From Lactimicrobium massiliense (GTDB lineage: Bacteria > Bacillota_I > Bacilli_A > Erysipelotrichales > Erysipelotrichaceae): a stretch of 64,000 bases of DNA. Position 1 is the first letter of the stretch; the number at the start of each line of letters is the position of its first letter. A program made the translations under genes and the position numbers. The stretch spans positions 248,001 to 312,000 of the forward strand of contig NZ_OUNG01000001.1 of the NCBI RefSeq assembly GCF_900343155.1, written 5' to 3'. Below are positions 1 through 8,863 of the stretch, one piece after another. A model generated the notes under the pieces. It saw only the letters and a list, made by a program, of their open reading frames with translations, searched no databases and had not been told where the DNA came from.

Positions 1-464
1 TCTCCCTGTTCCATGTGGTCAATGGCAGAAAAAGCCGGAATGCCGATATTGCCGACCAGGTTGACTGCCCTCTTCTCTTTGAGTAAGGCATACAGCAGTG
101 ATGTTGTTGTACTTTTGCCTTTGGTGCCGGTAATGCCGATCACCTGACTGCGGTAATGCTTTAAAAACAGTTCTGTCTGGCCGGTGAAGTTGTCAGAAGG
201 AATCGATTTGGGGGCAACGATTCCGGGTGACTTCATGACAAGATCAAACTTTGTAAAGTCTGTCTCATCATCATAGACGGCTTTGACATGCGGGTTTTCT
301 GCCATGATCTTTTTCAGGTCTGCTTTTCTGCTTTCGGCAATGACAATATCCTGATCCGGCAGTAAACGACGGATGAAAGCAAGCGTAGAGCGGCCTTCCA
401 TGCCAAAACCCCAGATCACGATCTTCTTATTTTCAAATTCAGTCTTCCAGTTTTCCAGACTCAT
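1..464 (-). CDS. murD: UDP-N-acetylmuramoyl-L-alanine glutamate ligase, N-terminal part (cut by window edge)
   Basis: This Mur ligase adds glutamate to UDP-MurNAc-L-alanine in the cytoplasm during peptidoglycan precursor synthesis. About 154 N-terminal residues are visible. They begin MSLENWKTEF, continue with a Rossmann-like stretch (VIWGFGMEGRST), and reach the ATP-binding loop GITGTKGKSTT near residue 115. The start is set by an AAGGAGATG ribosome site just upstream. The gene overlaps the end of the preceding MurL-like gene by 26 bases, so the two are probably translated together. The loop has Lys where common MurD proteins have Asn. That, plus the neighbour, makes a MurD2-type enzyme using L-glutamate possible; this is inference. 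The C-terminal half is outside the window. Confidence 0.9.
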   Translation of the reverse strand, partial: MSLENWKTEFENKKIVIWGFGMEGRSTLAFIRRLLPDQDIVIAESRKADLKKIMAENPHVKAVYDDETDFTKFDLVMKSPGIVAPKSIPSDNFTGQTELFLKHYRSQVIGITGTKGKSTTTSLLYALLKEKRAVNLVGNIGIPAFSAIDHMEQG

Positions 465-1821
465 CTGACATCTCCTTCAGTTTTGTTTTCACAATTGCGG
501 CAAAATGCTCTGGCAGTAAATTCTGCTCGTTATAGCTGTGCCAGTCAACACTTCTGCTCTGATAGAAATGATAGTACGGTGTCTTTGTATAGAAGTCATA
601 TAATGCCGGCAGCTGTTTTCCGTTTCTGCTGTATCTGCGGATGCCCATGGCAACGGCAATGTTTACCTCATCACGGGTACCAACACACTCAAACGGCTTA
701 TTATCCTGCATGCCGGTCAACTCCTCAAACAGTTCCTTCATTTCCGGATCTGCCAGCATATTTCTGCCAAAGATGGAAACAACTTCTTCCTCATCCAGGA
801 AGGCAGTCATCATGATGCATACAAACAGACACTTGGCACAGTGCCCGCACCACTTTTCTTCTTTCTGGCCGACATTACAGGAACGAAAAACGGAATGATA
901 TGGCTTCAATGTTGCAAAGATGCCGGCAATCTGCAGTTCTGACAGCGGCCGCAGCATGGAGAAGTAATGGATATCTGCCGGCAGATACTTCTTTACATAG
1001 GCATTAAAATCCTGCTCGAATTCAAATGTCTTGGAATACTGGTGGTTGACTTTGGAACCTTTAACGGTGCTCTCATTGGCACTGCTCTCATTGGAAAGCA
1101 CAATGTATTTCTTGTGCCAGACAGCCGCAGTCAGGTACCCGGCGAAAGCCGCCATGGCAGAGAACGGTGTATGGCCGTTGAGATAGCCCTGCTTGTTTAA
1201 AGCAAGCATCGCTGGATCCAGGGTTCTTGTCGGATTGATCAATCTTTCACCGGTATAGCCTGCTGCCTGGGCAGAGTGAATGGCACTCATGACTTTATTG
1301 ATGACAAAGGCATGGTTGTGCGCTTTCTCTTCTTTTAACAGATCCATCGTTACAAAGGAATCCTTGCCGCCGCCAACGGCAATCAGATTGCCATGGTTCT
1401 CTGCTGTTGAAGTGATAACTGCCAGTTTCTGCTCACCAGACTGCAGATCCATAAATGTATCTTCATCGGTATGAATGCCGTTTTTATAGAAAAACTCACC
1501 AAGGCCATTGAAGTACAATTTCTTCCACCATCTGACCTGATCTTCCTCAAGGGCACAGCACACATGCACATGCGGCGGGCAGGAGATTTTCCAATAGCTG
1601 ATCAATTCCACCATGCCGAGTGAAAACGCACAGCCGCGGATGAGGGGATCATGAGCAATCGATTCCGCATCCGGTTTTGCAAGTGTAAAGGTTGGATGGA
1701 AATGGGATAGATTGTTGATCTCAAAATCGTATGTCACCCTCAGTTGCTTTTCATCTTCTTCGATGGAAAAGCTGTGATAGTAAAAGTCTGTATATTTCTG
1801 TCTCAGTTCTTCGTATTGCAT
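439..1821 (-). CDS. murL: MurL-like UDP-MurNAc-L-Ala-L-Glu epimerase
   Basis: The protein has 460 residues with a PP-loop style motif GGGKDS at about 150-155, a SNESSANES segment near 245, and a cysteine cluster (CGHCAKC) near 330 that could bind metal. I recognise this layout as the MurL family, which epimerises the terminal L-Glu of UDP-MurNAc-L-Ala-L-Glu in an ATP-dependent reaction after a MurD2 ligase has added L-glutamate. It lies directly upstream of murD, overlapping it by 26 bases. That pairing is what the MurD2-MurL route predicts. It follows a terminator after secDF, so it starts a new transcript. A different PP-loop function remains possible; identification is from motif memory only. 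Confidence 0.62.
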   Translation of the reverse strand: MQYEELRQKYTDFYYHSFSIEEDEKQLRVTYDFEINNLSHFHPTFTLAKPDAESIAHDPLIRGCAFSLGMVELISYWKISCPPHVHVCCALEEDQVRWWKKLYFNGLGEFFYKNGIHTDEDTFMDLQSGEQKLAVITSTAENHGNLIAVGGGKDSFVTMDLLKEEKAHNHAFVINKVMSAIHSAQAAGYTGERLINPTRTLDPAMLALNKQGYLNGHTPFSAMAAFAGYLTAAVWHKKYIVLSNESSANESTVKGSKVNHQYSKTFEFEQDFNAYVKKYLPADIHYFSMLRPLSELQIAGIFATLKPYHSVFRSCNVGQKEEKWCGHCAKCLFVCIMMTAFLDEEEVVSIFGRNMLADPEMKELFEELTGMQDNKPFECVGTRDEVNIAVAMGIRRYSRNGKQLPALYDFYTKTPYYHFYQSRSVDWHSYNEQNLLPEHFAAIVKTKLKEMSDESGKLED

Positions 1822-1846
1822 GAAGTATGTCCTTTCCGTTTTGTGA

Positions 1847-1874
1847 GAAAAAGCGGCTCTGCTGAGCCGCTTTT
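1847..1874 (-). terminator. Rho-independent terminator after secDF
   Basis: A ten-base-pair GC-rich hairpin (AAGCGGCTC / GAGCCGCTT) followed by T residues on the minus strand sits directly after the secDF stop. It separates secDF from the murL-murD unit. Confidence 0.85.
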
Positions 1875-1877
1875 ATT

Positions 1878-4175
1878 TTATGCGTTTATGCCTTTGAATG
1901 TATACTCATCCAGCTCTTCTTTGTATTCCTTCTTCTTTTTTGCCTTCTTATGACGGCCTCCGAACTTAATATAGAAGTGCTTCCAGACCGCAGGTGCAAT
2001 GAAGATCGAAGAGAATGTACCGGCAATCAGACCAACCAGCATGGCAAACATGAAGGTGAAGATGGACTTTGCACCAAAGCCGATGATCACGACAACCGGA
2101 ATGATGGTTGTAATGGAACCATATAGAGACATCTTGATTGTTTCGCTTTCAGACTCATTGACAATCTTTGTCAGCGTATCCTGATCCGGCTTTGTCTTGA
2201 GATCACGCACATGTTCACGGATCCGGTCGAAGACGATGATGGAGTTATTGATGGAATAACCGATGATGGTCAGCAGCACAGAAATGACTTCTGTATTGAC
2301 TTCCATTCGGAAGACAGCAAATACTGCCAGCACCATGCATACATCGTGCATCAGGGCAATGATACAGCCAAGCGCGTATTCCCATTCATAGCGGATGGTG
2401 ATGTATGCCATCATGGCAATCCAGGCGACCACAGTCAGAATGACAGCATTGCGCACAAGTTCTCTGCCGACGACCGGCGTGACGACGTTGTCGCCCGGTT
2501 CCTGGCCGAATTCATCTGCCAGATTCTCTTTCAGGGTGATCAGTTCATCGGAAGCAATGGACTGCTTGGTTGTGGCATAGACGGTTGTATCACCTGCTGC
2601 CTGATAGCTGAAGTCTGTATAGCCAAGCTTTTCCATAGCACTGGAAACTTCATCGACAGTGATCGGATTGTCACTCGTAACGGTCAGCTTTGTTCCGGAA
2701 GAGAAGTCAATACCGAGGTTCATGAAGCCATCACCTTTTGCCGTATGGCCAATGCCGAAGCACAGACCGATCAGCAGCAGCACAATCGCTGTGCGGATGA
2801 CATACTTGCCTTTGCCGACATAATCGAATTTCTTAACACCTGTATAGAACTGTTTTTCCCCCTTGGATACATCGGGAATCTGGTTCTTTTTGACATGGAA
2901 CCATTCCGGATGGCCATCTGCGATACCGCTCTTTGATACGGAATCCAGCAGCCACTTGGAGAAGCCGACGTTGATCGCCAGGGTCATGATGACGGTAATG
3001 ATCAGCATTGTTGCAAATCCCTTAACGGCACCATTGCCCCAGATATACATGATCAATGCAGAGATCAGCGTTGTGAACTGAGAGTCAAAGATAGCACTGA
3101 AGGAAAGCTGCTGGCCTCTGGCAATCGAGTTGCGGATACTGTGGCCTTTATACAGTTCCTGACGAATGCGTTCATAGTTGATGATATTGACATCGACGGT
3201 CATACCAACACCAAGCACCAGTGCACCGATGCCGGAAAGTGTGAAGGTTGCCCCCATCAGCGCATAGATACCGAATACTGCCCAGATATAGAGCACCAGC
3301 ATGATGCTGGAAAGAATACCAGGCAGACGGTAAGCGATGATCATGAACAGCATGACCAGGGCAATGCCGACAGCTCCGGCAATAGCTGTGACATGCAGCG
3401 CATCTTCACCATACTGGGCGGAGACAACATTGGAGGAAATCTCCGTCAGCTTGACTGGCAGAGAACCGGAGTTGATCAGATTGGCCAGTGTCTTAGCCTG
3501 TGTTTCAGTGAAATTGCCAGAAATGATGCAGTCACCGCTGATGGATGAAGAAACAGTGGCAGCACTGATATACTTCGGCTCTTCCCCTTTGGCTTCCTTG
3601 GCAGCTTCGGTCTTGTAGGAATCACCATCTTCATAATCCAGCCAAATGACCAGAATATTTTCACCGCTGCTCTTGGCTGCAATCGTGCTTGTAATCTCAG
3701 CAAACTTACTTGTGTCCGCAATCTTGAGGGATACAACCGGCTTGCCATCCTGATAGCCAAGCGATGCACCGCCCTGGGTCAGAATGCTGGCATCTGCCAG
3801 TTCATTGTCATCCACATCGCGGAATGTCAGGTTGGCAGTTGTACCCAGCATCTCACGGGCACTTTCCTGATCCGTTACGCCTGCCAGCTGTACACGGATG
3901 CGGTCATTGCCTTCAACCGTAATGGAAGGTTCTGATACGCCAAGTACATTGACACGCTTGGAGATGCTGTTGACAACCGCATTCATATCAACCGTATCGC
4001 CATCATTCAGAGGGTCGACCTGATACAGGATTTCAAAACCTCCTTTCAGATCAAGGCCAAGATTCAGATGGCTCTTGATCAGACTGAAGGTAGAGGCAAC
4101 CAGCACCCCCAGAAGAACAATCACCACGACGATGGCCGCCAGTGGCCCTTTTCTTACCTTTTTAGTCTTTTCCAT
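1878..4175 (-). CDS. secDF: Protein translocase subunit SecDF (fused)
   Basis: A 765-residue fusion of SecD and SecF, membrane proteins that use the proton gradient to help pull secreted proteins through SecYEG. The SecD half starts with a positively charged N-terminus and one membrane segment, then the conserved LGLDLKGGFEILYQV segment (about 37-51), a periplasmic-type domain, and five membrane segments (about 265-420). The SecF half starts near 455, has the NLGIDFSSGTKL segment near 495 and five more membrane segments. The C-terminus is lysine-rich. The length fits Bacillus-type SecDF. The start lies five bases after the comN-like stop, so the two genes form one unit, as they are neighbours in Bacillus. 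Confidence 0.95.
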   Translation of the reverse strand: MEKTKKVRKGPLAAIVVVIVLLGVLVASTFSLIKSHLNLGLDLKGGFEILYQVDPLNDGDTVDMNAVVNSISKRVNVLGVSEPSITVEGNDRIRVQLAGVTDQESAREMLGTTANLTFRDVDDNELADASILTQGGASLGYQDGKPVVSLKIADTSKFAEITSTIAAKSSGENILVIWLDYEDGDSYKTEAAKEAKGEEPKYISAATVSSSISGDCIISGNFTETQAKTLANLINSGSLPVKLTEISSNVVSAQYGEDALHVTAIAGAVGIALVMLFMIIAYRLPGILSSIMLVLYIWAVFGIYALMGATFTLSGIGALVLGVGMTVDVNIINYERIRQELYKGHSIRNSIARGQQLSFSAIFDSQFTTLISALIMYIWGNGAVKGFATMLIITVIMTLAINVGFSKWLLDSVSKSGIADGHPEWFHVKKNQIPDVSKGEKQFYTGVKKFDYVGKGKYVIRTAIVLLLIGLCFGIGHTAKGDGFMNLGIDFSSGTKLTVTSDNPITVDEVSSAMEKLGYTDFSYQAAGDTTVYATTKQSIASDELITLKENLADEFGQEPGDNVVTPVVGRELVRNAVILTVVAWIAMMAYITIRYEWEYALGCIIALMHDVCMVLAVFAVFRMEVNTEVISVLLTIIGYSINNSIIVFDRIREHVRDLKTKPDQDTLTKIVNESESETIKMSLYGSITTIIPVVVIIGFGAKSIFTFMFAMLVGLIAGTFSSIFIAPAVWKHFYIKFGGRHKKAKKKKEYKEELDEYTFKGINA

Positions 4176-4179
4176 TGGT

Positions 4180-4473
4180 TTATTTCAATCCTCCTATCAA
4201 ATCTGCAAAGTCAGCAAGATTTCCACTTGCCCCCTGCGTTACAGCCTGCTTTGACATAAAGCGAACCAGATCATTGGCTGTTACATGAAGTACATCGTCA
4301 GCCGCTTCATGCAGTGTATGCGGACAGTCTCTCTTCCAGAGAAAATCATTGAGGTAGTCCTCAAGGTCTGTATAAGTAAGGCTGGAAAGACTGGTCCGCT
4401 GCAGCTGCTGAATATGCACAACCATCAGCATCTGCACCGATGTATTATGCACATCAAAAGTCTCCTGATGCAT
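4180..4473 (-). CDS. comN: ComN-like post-transcriptional regulator
   Basis: A 97-residue cytoplasmic protein. The segment YTDLEDYLNDFLWKRD followed by LHEAADDVLHVTANDLVRFMS resembles the ComN (post-transcriptional regulator) family, whose Bacillus member affects comE mRNA and lies beside secDF. The start has a good GGGAGG site eleven bases upstream. It is the first gene of a two-gene unit with secDF. The family assignment rests on motif resemblance plus the conserved neighbour; what it regulates here cannot be told from the sequence. Confidence 0.65.
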   Translation of the reverse strand: MHQETFDVHNTSVQMLMVVHIQQLQRTSLSSLTYTDLEDYLNDFLWKRDCPHTLHEAADDVLHVTANDLVRFMSKQAVTQGASGNLADFADLIGGLK

Positions 4474-4498
4474 GAACTTTCCTCCCGACGATTAAAGT

Positions 4499-4527
4499 AT
4501 TATACCAAAACATGGCATACAGATGAA
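4499..4527 (-). promoter_or_regulatory. Promoter of comN-secDF
   Basis: A perfect TATAAT -10 box on the minus strand with a weak TTCATC -35 box 17 bases upstream, 25 bases before the comN-like start. It lies between the terminator of the preceding unit and comN. Confidence 0.6.
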
Positions 4528-4554
4528 ACCAGAATCGTATACAGGTACAAAAAA

Positions 4555-4584
4555 AGAAAAAACAGGTCTGTCAGCCAGGCCTGT
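4555..4584 (-). terminator. Terminator after the methyltransferase (end of the mra unit)
   Basis: Hairpin ACAGG(CC)TGG...CCTGT followed by a run of six T residues on the minus strand, 20 bases after the methyltransferase stop. Confidence 0.8.
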
Positions 4585-4604
4585 TCAGCAATCATATTTC
4601 TCAA

Positions 4605-5189
4605 TTATCTTTCTTTCTCGGCAACCAGCATCAGCCATGGATCTGCTTCATGACGGTATGCCTTGACTCTGGAAAAGCCGGCATCATACAACAGGGGACG
4701 CAGGCTGCTCTCATCAAATCCAGGTCCTTTGTCATCTGCATTGATGATGGCAAAACAGCCGCCCGTAACAAGTTCTGCATAGATATCCAGGACACTGTCA
4801 TTCAGGTTTTTCCAGGAAGAGATGGAATCAAAGGCAACGATCAGATCAAATGTATCATCCGGGAATGGCAGATGACATGCCTCGCCTTCCATGACAATAC
4901 ACCTGCCCTGCTTGATGGCATCCGCATTGCTGCGGGCAGCCATGGTAACAGTCTGCGATGTGTGATCAATGGCAATGGCATGGCTTGTGGGCCATTCTTT
5001 CATCATCGCCTGCAGCGAAGCACCGGCACCCAGTCCGATTTCCAGCAGATTTTTCGGATCTCTTCTGGAAAGCAGTGACAGGCTCCATTTCCGCAATTGT
5101 TTCTGTGAGGCATCCTGCAGATACAAAGATACTGTGCCTGGCCTGCCATCACGTTTCTCCGTCAGCTTTTTTACTTTTTCAAACAACAT
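4605..5189 (-). CDS. Class I SAM-dependent methyltransferase
   Basis: A 194-residue protein with the Rossmann methyltransferase motifs in order: LLEIGLGAGASLQAM (motif I, about 49-63), the acidic AIAIDHTS (motif II), and FDLIVAFDSIS (motif IV, about 115-125). It looks like a stand-alone small-molecule or RNA methyltransferase of the UbiE/COQ5-like group; the substrate is unknown. The ribosome site GGAAGGAG fixes the start. It is the last gene before a terminator in the mra transcript, 80 bases after mraY, an unusual guest in a dcw cluster. Confidence 0.8.
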   Translation of the reverse strand: MLFEKVKKLTEKRDGRPGTVSLYLQDASQKQLRKWSLSLLSRRDPKNLLEIGLGAGASLQAMMKEWPTSHAIAIDHTSQTVTMAARSNADAIKQGRCIVMEGEACHLPFPDDTFDLIVAFDSISSWKNLNDSVLDIYAELVTGGCFAIINADDKGPGFDESSLRPLLYDAGFSRVKAYRHEADPWLMLVAEKER

Positions 5190-5270
5190 GGAACTTCTCC
5201 TTCCAATGCACGAGAAAAGTGTAGCGATTCAAACTGTGCAATGCAAGAACATCCCATGGATTCTGTTATA

Positions 5271-6230
5271 TCAATGCAGGGCAATGAACAATCCAAGTGC
5301 TGCAAAGCAGGCTTCAATGAGCCAGAACATATGGACAACTGAATTTTCAGGCATGCCCTTGATCCGGAAAGCAAAGTGGATCGGTGTATAGACGAAGACT
5401 TTCTTGTGGCGTGTTTTGACTGATGTGATCTGAATGATGACACTGAGTGTATCCATGACAAAGATGCCGGCGATGACAATAAACGCCACTTCGATCTTCA
5501 TGGTCATCGCCATGGCTGCCATGATGCCGCCCAAAGCCAGGGAGCCGGTATCTCCCATAAAGACTCTTGCAGGTTTTTTGTTGTAATACAGATACCCGCA
5601 CAGGGCGCCAAGCAGTGAGCAGATCAAAACTGACAGGCCGATTCTGTGTTGAACAAGGGCAACCACCAGGAATGCGCATAATGCAATGATGGAGCAGCCT
5701 GCAGCGAGGCCATCCATGCCGTCGGTCAGGTTGACTGCATTTGAGCTGCCGGTAAACATCAGCAGAATCAGAATGAAATATCCCCAGCCCAGATACCATA
5801 CATGATGTGTGAACGGCCAGATGATTTCCAGTCTTGCATGGGAGCGGTACAGCAGATAGAACGCAATGGCCAGCACCAGCTGCATCAGCAGCTTCTGCCA
5901 CGGCTTCAAACCGTCGTTGTTCTTTTTCACAGCAATCAGAAAATCATCGATGAAACCGATCAGTCCATAGCCGGCAAAGGCAAGAATGGCAATCCATGTG
6001 TCCATGTCTTTCAATGCCTGTCCTGAAGAAAGCAATGTCATGACAATCGGTACAGCAATGAACAGAATGCCTCCCATGATTGGTGTGCCAGCCTTGGCCT
6101 GATCTTCCTTTGTGCTGTATTGGGATATACTCTGCCTGATACTTTGTTTCTTCATAAAATCGATAAACCATGGCATCAGGATCAGCACGGCAATCAGGCT
6201 GATCAAATAGCACAATATCAGTTTCATCAT
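5271..6230 (-). CDS. mraY: Phospho-N-acetylmuramoyl-pentapeptide-transferase MraY
   Basis: A 319-residue polytopic membrane enzyme that moves phospho-MurNAc-pentapeptide from UDP to undecaprenyl phosphate, forming lipid I. Visible family signatures are the TPIMGGILF segment near 50, FIDDFLIAVKKNNDGL near 93 (catalytic aspartates), NAVNLTDGMDGLAAG near 165, and GDTGSLALGG near 225. About ten hydrophobic segments are present. The start has GGAG eight bases upstream; a second Met follows immediately. It follows the PBP gene after 53 bases in the expected dcw order. Confidence 0.96.
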   Translation of the reverse strand: MMKLILCYLISLIAVLILMPWFIDFMKKQSIRQSISQYSTKEDQAKAGTPIMGGILFIAVPIVMTLLSSGQALKDMDTWIAILAFAGYGLIGFIDDFLIAVKKNNDGLKPWQKLLMQLVLAIAFYLLYRSHARLEIIWPFTHHVWYLGWGYFILILLMFTGSSNAVNLTDGMDGLAAGCSIIALCAFLVVALVQHRIGLSVLICSLLGALCGYLYYNKKPARVFMGDTGSLALGGIMAAMAMTMKIEVAFIVIAGIFVMDTLSVIIQITSVKTRHKKVFVYTPIHFAFRIKGMPENSVVHMFWLIEACFAALGLFIALH

Positions 6231-6283
6231 GATGAAATCTCCTTTTTCACAATGCTTTTGTTCTTTTTATTATATGGGCCGCC

Positions 6284-8515
6284 CTATCCGAAGACAACCT
6301 GGATTTCGGTCCCCTTACTGACGGTTGTACCAGCCGGCACCGACTGTGAGGTGACAACCCCATCACCACTCAGCTGGAAGCCAAAGCCGGTTACTGCCCA
6401 CAAGGCAGCCACATCCTTTCTTGTCCATCCGGTCAGATCCGGCATGGTAAAGCTCTGCGTATCGGTCAGCAGGAATACCCGCTGGCCGGTATCAACACTG
6501 CTGGCGGCACTTGGATATTGGTCAATGACCGTATCGCCGCTGCCAAGCACAATGGTATCCACGCCAAGAGATGACAGTGCATTGTTTGCATAATCCAGAG
6601 AATGATTGATCAGCGATGGCATACTGCTGGTAACAATCTGATCACTGCTGGCCACAGCAGCAGATGTACTCTCCTGGGTGGTATCACTGCTGTCACTGTT
6701 ATCTGACAGTCCATATACCTGGGCAACCTTGCGCTCCAGATTTGTCACAGCTTCGGTCTTGGTACCAATCGTCTGGAAATCCATCGCAAAGGCATAGTAG
6801 ATGATGTACTTGGGATTGTCAGCCGGCAGGCCAAGCATGATGGAAGAAATCACATAGTCGGTATCGTAGGAATTGTTCTTTGCAACTTCGGTTGTACCGG
6901 TTTTGCCAATGACCTTGCATTCCGGGATCTGATAGTAATAACCCGTACCGCCTTCTTCGTTGACGACCTTATAGAGGATACTTCTGACTTTGGCAGCCGT
7001 ATCGGCAGTAATCGGTGTGCCGGTCACGGTTGTTTCTCCTTGATACAGAACCTTGCTTGCATCATAGGGATCACGGATCGAGTCAATGAAGTATGGTTTC
7101 TTCATGGTGCCATCGGTCATGATCGCACTGTAAGCCTGTAACAGCTGCAGCATGGTCACGGTAGAACCCTGTCCGAATGACAGGTTGATCTTGTCCGCCG
7201 GCCACGTGAAGTTCAGAGTTCCGGAGACTTCCGGAATACCATCTGTATTCACGTTATCAAAGAAGCCGAAGTTCTTGAGGTACTGCAGATGTATTTCCGG
7301 TGTAATGTACTCATTCTGAAGGGTTGCCGCAACTGTGTTCAATGAATATTTCAGGCCGTCATCCAGTGTTGGATTGGAGTAGCTTTCATCATGATAGTTC
7401 ATGACGCAGCTGTATCCTGCGGCTTTGGCACTGGCTTCATCATAGGTGCGCACCGGATCGTTGTTCTCATTGGAGACATAGCAGTACTTATAGCCCTCGG
7501 CAGTATTGTCACTGTTGTAGGTACCTTCATTGACGGCGGCTGCCCATGTGAATGTCTTTAAAGTAGAACCTGGTTCATAGGCAACCTGGGAACCGTAGTT
7601 CTGATATTCGGTGATATCCAGTGTATTGGGATCAAATTCCGGATACTGTCCCCACGCCACGATACGGCCGGTATCTGCTTCCATGACCGCACCCCAGATC
7701 TGGTCCGGATTGAATTCACTCTTGGTGATCTGGAAGGATTGTTCCAAGGTCTGCTGGATATCTGCATCAAGTGTCAGCGTGACATTATCACCATTGGTTG
7801 CGGAAACAATGCTTTCTTTCATACCCGGCAGAACATAGCCATACTGGTCAGTCTGATAGGTGCGGGATCCATCATGGCCGGCGAGGTAAGAATTGAGAAT
7901 CTGCTCAAAGCCCATCTTGCCGCTGTAGGTGCCGTCATCATCCTGCGTGACATAGCCGATGATATATGGTGCAAACGCCCCCATCGGATAAACACGCTGG
8001 ATGGAGTCGGTAAATTCAATGCCGGGAAGATTCAATGCTTCAATAGCATCCTTTGTATCCTTGGACAGGTTTCTGCCATCATTGCCAAGTTCTGTCTGAT
8101 AGACACCATCCTGGCTCAGATACCCCATTACCTTGTCATAATCTATGCCAAGAATTTCAGAGAGCTGCTTTGCCGTGCCTTCTTTGTCTTTGACATAGGC
8201 GGGATGATCCTCGTCTGTGGATGGACGGGATGAGTCAAGAATACAGACGATGTTGTAGGTATGGTTGTCTTCTGCCAGCGTAACACCGTCCTTGTCATAG
8301 ATATCGCCGCGGGTGGCCATGACGGTCTCTGTGACGACGTTGCTTGTATCAGAGTATACAGAAAGGTCGGTGCCGGAACGAAAATGGACTTTGCGCACAG
8401 ATACCAAAAAAACATCGGAAACAAGCACTGCAAATGCTACCGATGTCACTGCGGCAATATGCCCGATCGTATTGGGGATTCTTCTGTTATGTCTGTTTCT
8501 TTTCCTTCTTGCCAT
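6284..8515 (-). CDS. ftsI: Division-type class B penicillin-binding protein with C-terminal PASTA domains
   Basis: A transpeptidase of about 743 residues that cross-links septal peptidoglycan outside the membrane. It has a basic N-terminus, one membrane anchor (about 15-35), a dimerisation domain, and a transpeptidase domain with STLK (about 320), YSLN as the SxN motif (about 380) and KTGT (about 540). Two PASTA repeats follow (about 625-743), as in SpoVD and PBP2x types. The start is uncertain: a TTG at 8521 directly abuts the ftsL stop, five bases after GGAG, while the ATG at 8515 lies eleven bases from it; I prefer the ATG. It is preceded by ftsL and followed by mraY. Confidence 0.93.
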   Translation of the reverse strand: MARRKRNRHNRRIPNTIGHIAAVTSVAFAVLVSDVFLVSVRKVHFRSGTDLSVYSDTSNVVTETVMATRGDIYDKDGVTLAEDNHTYNIVCILDSSRPSTDEDHPAYVKDKEGTAKQLSEILGIDYDKVMGYLSQDGVYQTELGNDGRNLSKDTKDAIEALNLPGIEFTDSIQRVYPMGAFAPYIIGYVTQDDDGTYSGKMGFEQILNSYLAGHDGSRTYQTDQYGYVLPGMKESIVSATNGDNVTLTLDADIQQTLEQSFQITKSEFNPDQIWGAVMEADTGRIVAWGQYPEFDPNTLDITEYQNYGSQVAYEPGSTLKTFTWAAAVNEGTYNSDNTAEGYKYCYVSNENNDPVRTYDEASAKAAGYSCVMNYHDESYSNPTLDDGLKYSLNTVAATLQNEYITPEIHLQYLKNFGFFDNVNTDGIPEVSGTLNFTWPADKINLSFGQGSTVTMLQLLQAYSAIMTDGTMKKPYFIDSIRDPYDASKVLYQGETTVTGTPITADTAAKVRSILYKVVNEEGGTGYYYQIPECKVIGKTGTTEVAKNNSYDTDYVISSIMLGLPADNPKYIIYYAFAMDFQTIGTKTEAVTNLERKVAQVYGLSDNSDSSDTTQESTSAAVASSDQIVTSSMPSLINHSLDYANNALSSLGVDTIVLGSGDTVIDQYPSAASSVDTGQRVFLLTDTQSFTMPDLTGWTRKDVAALWAVTGFGFQLSGDGVVTSQSVPAGTTVSKGTEIQVVFG

Positions 8516-8521
8516 GTACAA

Positions 8522-8860
8522 CTAATCTCCAGACGCTGCCTGATCCGTGCTGGCAGAAATGGTAATGACACTGTTGGAATCGCTGGTCATGCCATCGCTG
8601 GACGCGATCTGATCGACCCGCTCTTTCTTTTCCAGTGTCTGGATATCTACTGCCACGGCATCATTCTGTGTCTGCAGAACAGCAGTTTCAGAATTCCGCT
8701 GCTGGATTCGCGTGCTCAGTTCGTTGTTATATGAACGCAGAAACAGAGAGGAACACAGATATGCAAGACCGGCCGCCACCAATAGTACCATTGAAAAGTT
8801 GAACAGGTTCAGCTTTCTTCTGCGTCTTGCAGTTTTTCTTGTCTTTCTGATCTTCTGCAT
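8522..8860 (-). CDS. ftsL: FtsL-like cell division protein
   Basis: A 112-residue bitopic protein: an arginine- and lysine-rich cytoplasmic start (1-17), one membrane segment (about 20-42, FNFSMVLLVAAGLAYLC), then a coiled-coil stretch (about 45-85) and a Ser/Thr-rich tail. This layout and the position between rsmH and the PBP gene identify FtsL, the divisome scaffold that pairs with DivIC/FtsB. Sequence conservation in this family is low, so the call depends mainly on topology and position. Its stop overlaps the possible TTG start of the next gene. Confidence 0.8.
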   Translation of the reverse strand: MQKIRKTRKTARRRRKLNLFNFSMVLLVAAGLAYLCSSLFLRSYNNELSTRIQQRNSETAVLQTQNDAVAVDIQTLEKKERVDQIASSDGMTSDSNSVITISASTDQAASGD

Positions 8861-8863
8861 CTC

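Noticed and set aside
2211-3618. Long plus-strand frames opposite secDF, including one of 241 codons
   Set aside because: They lie antisense to a well-identified gene, have no ribosome site, and resemble no family.
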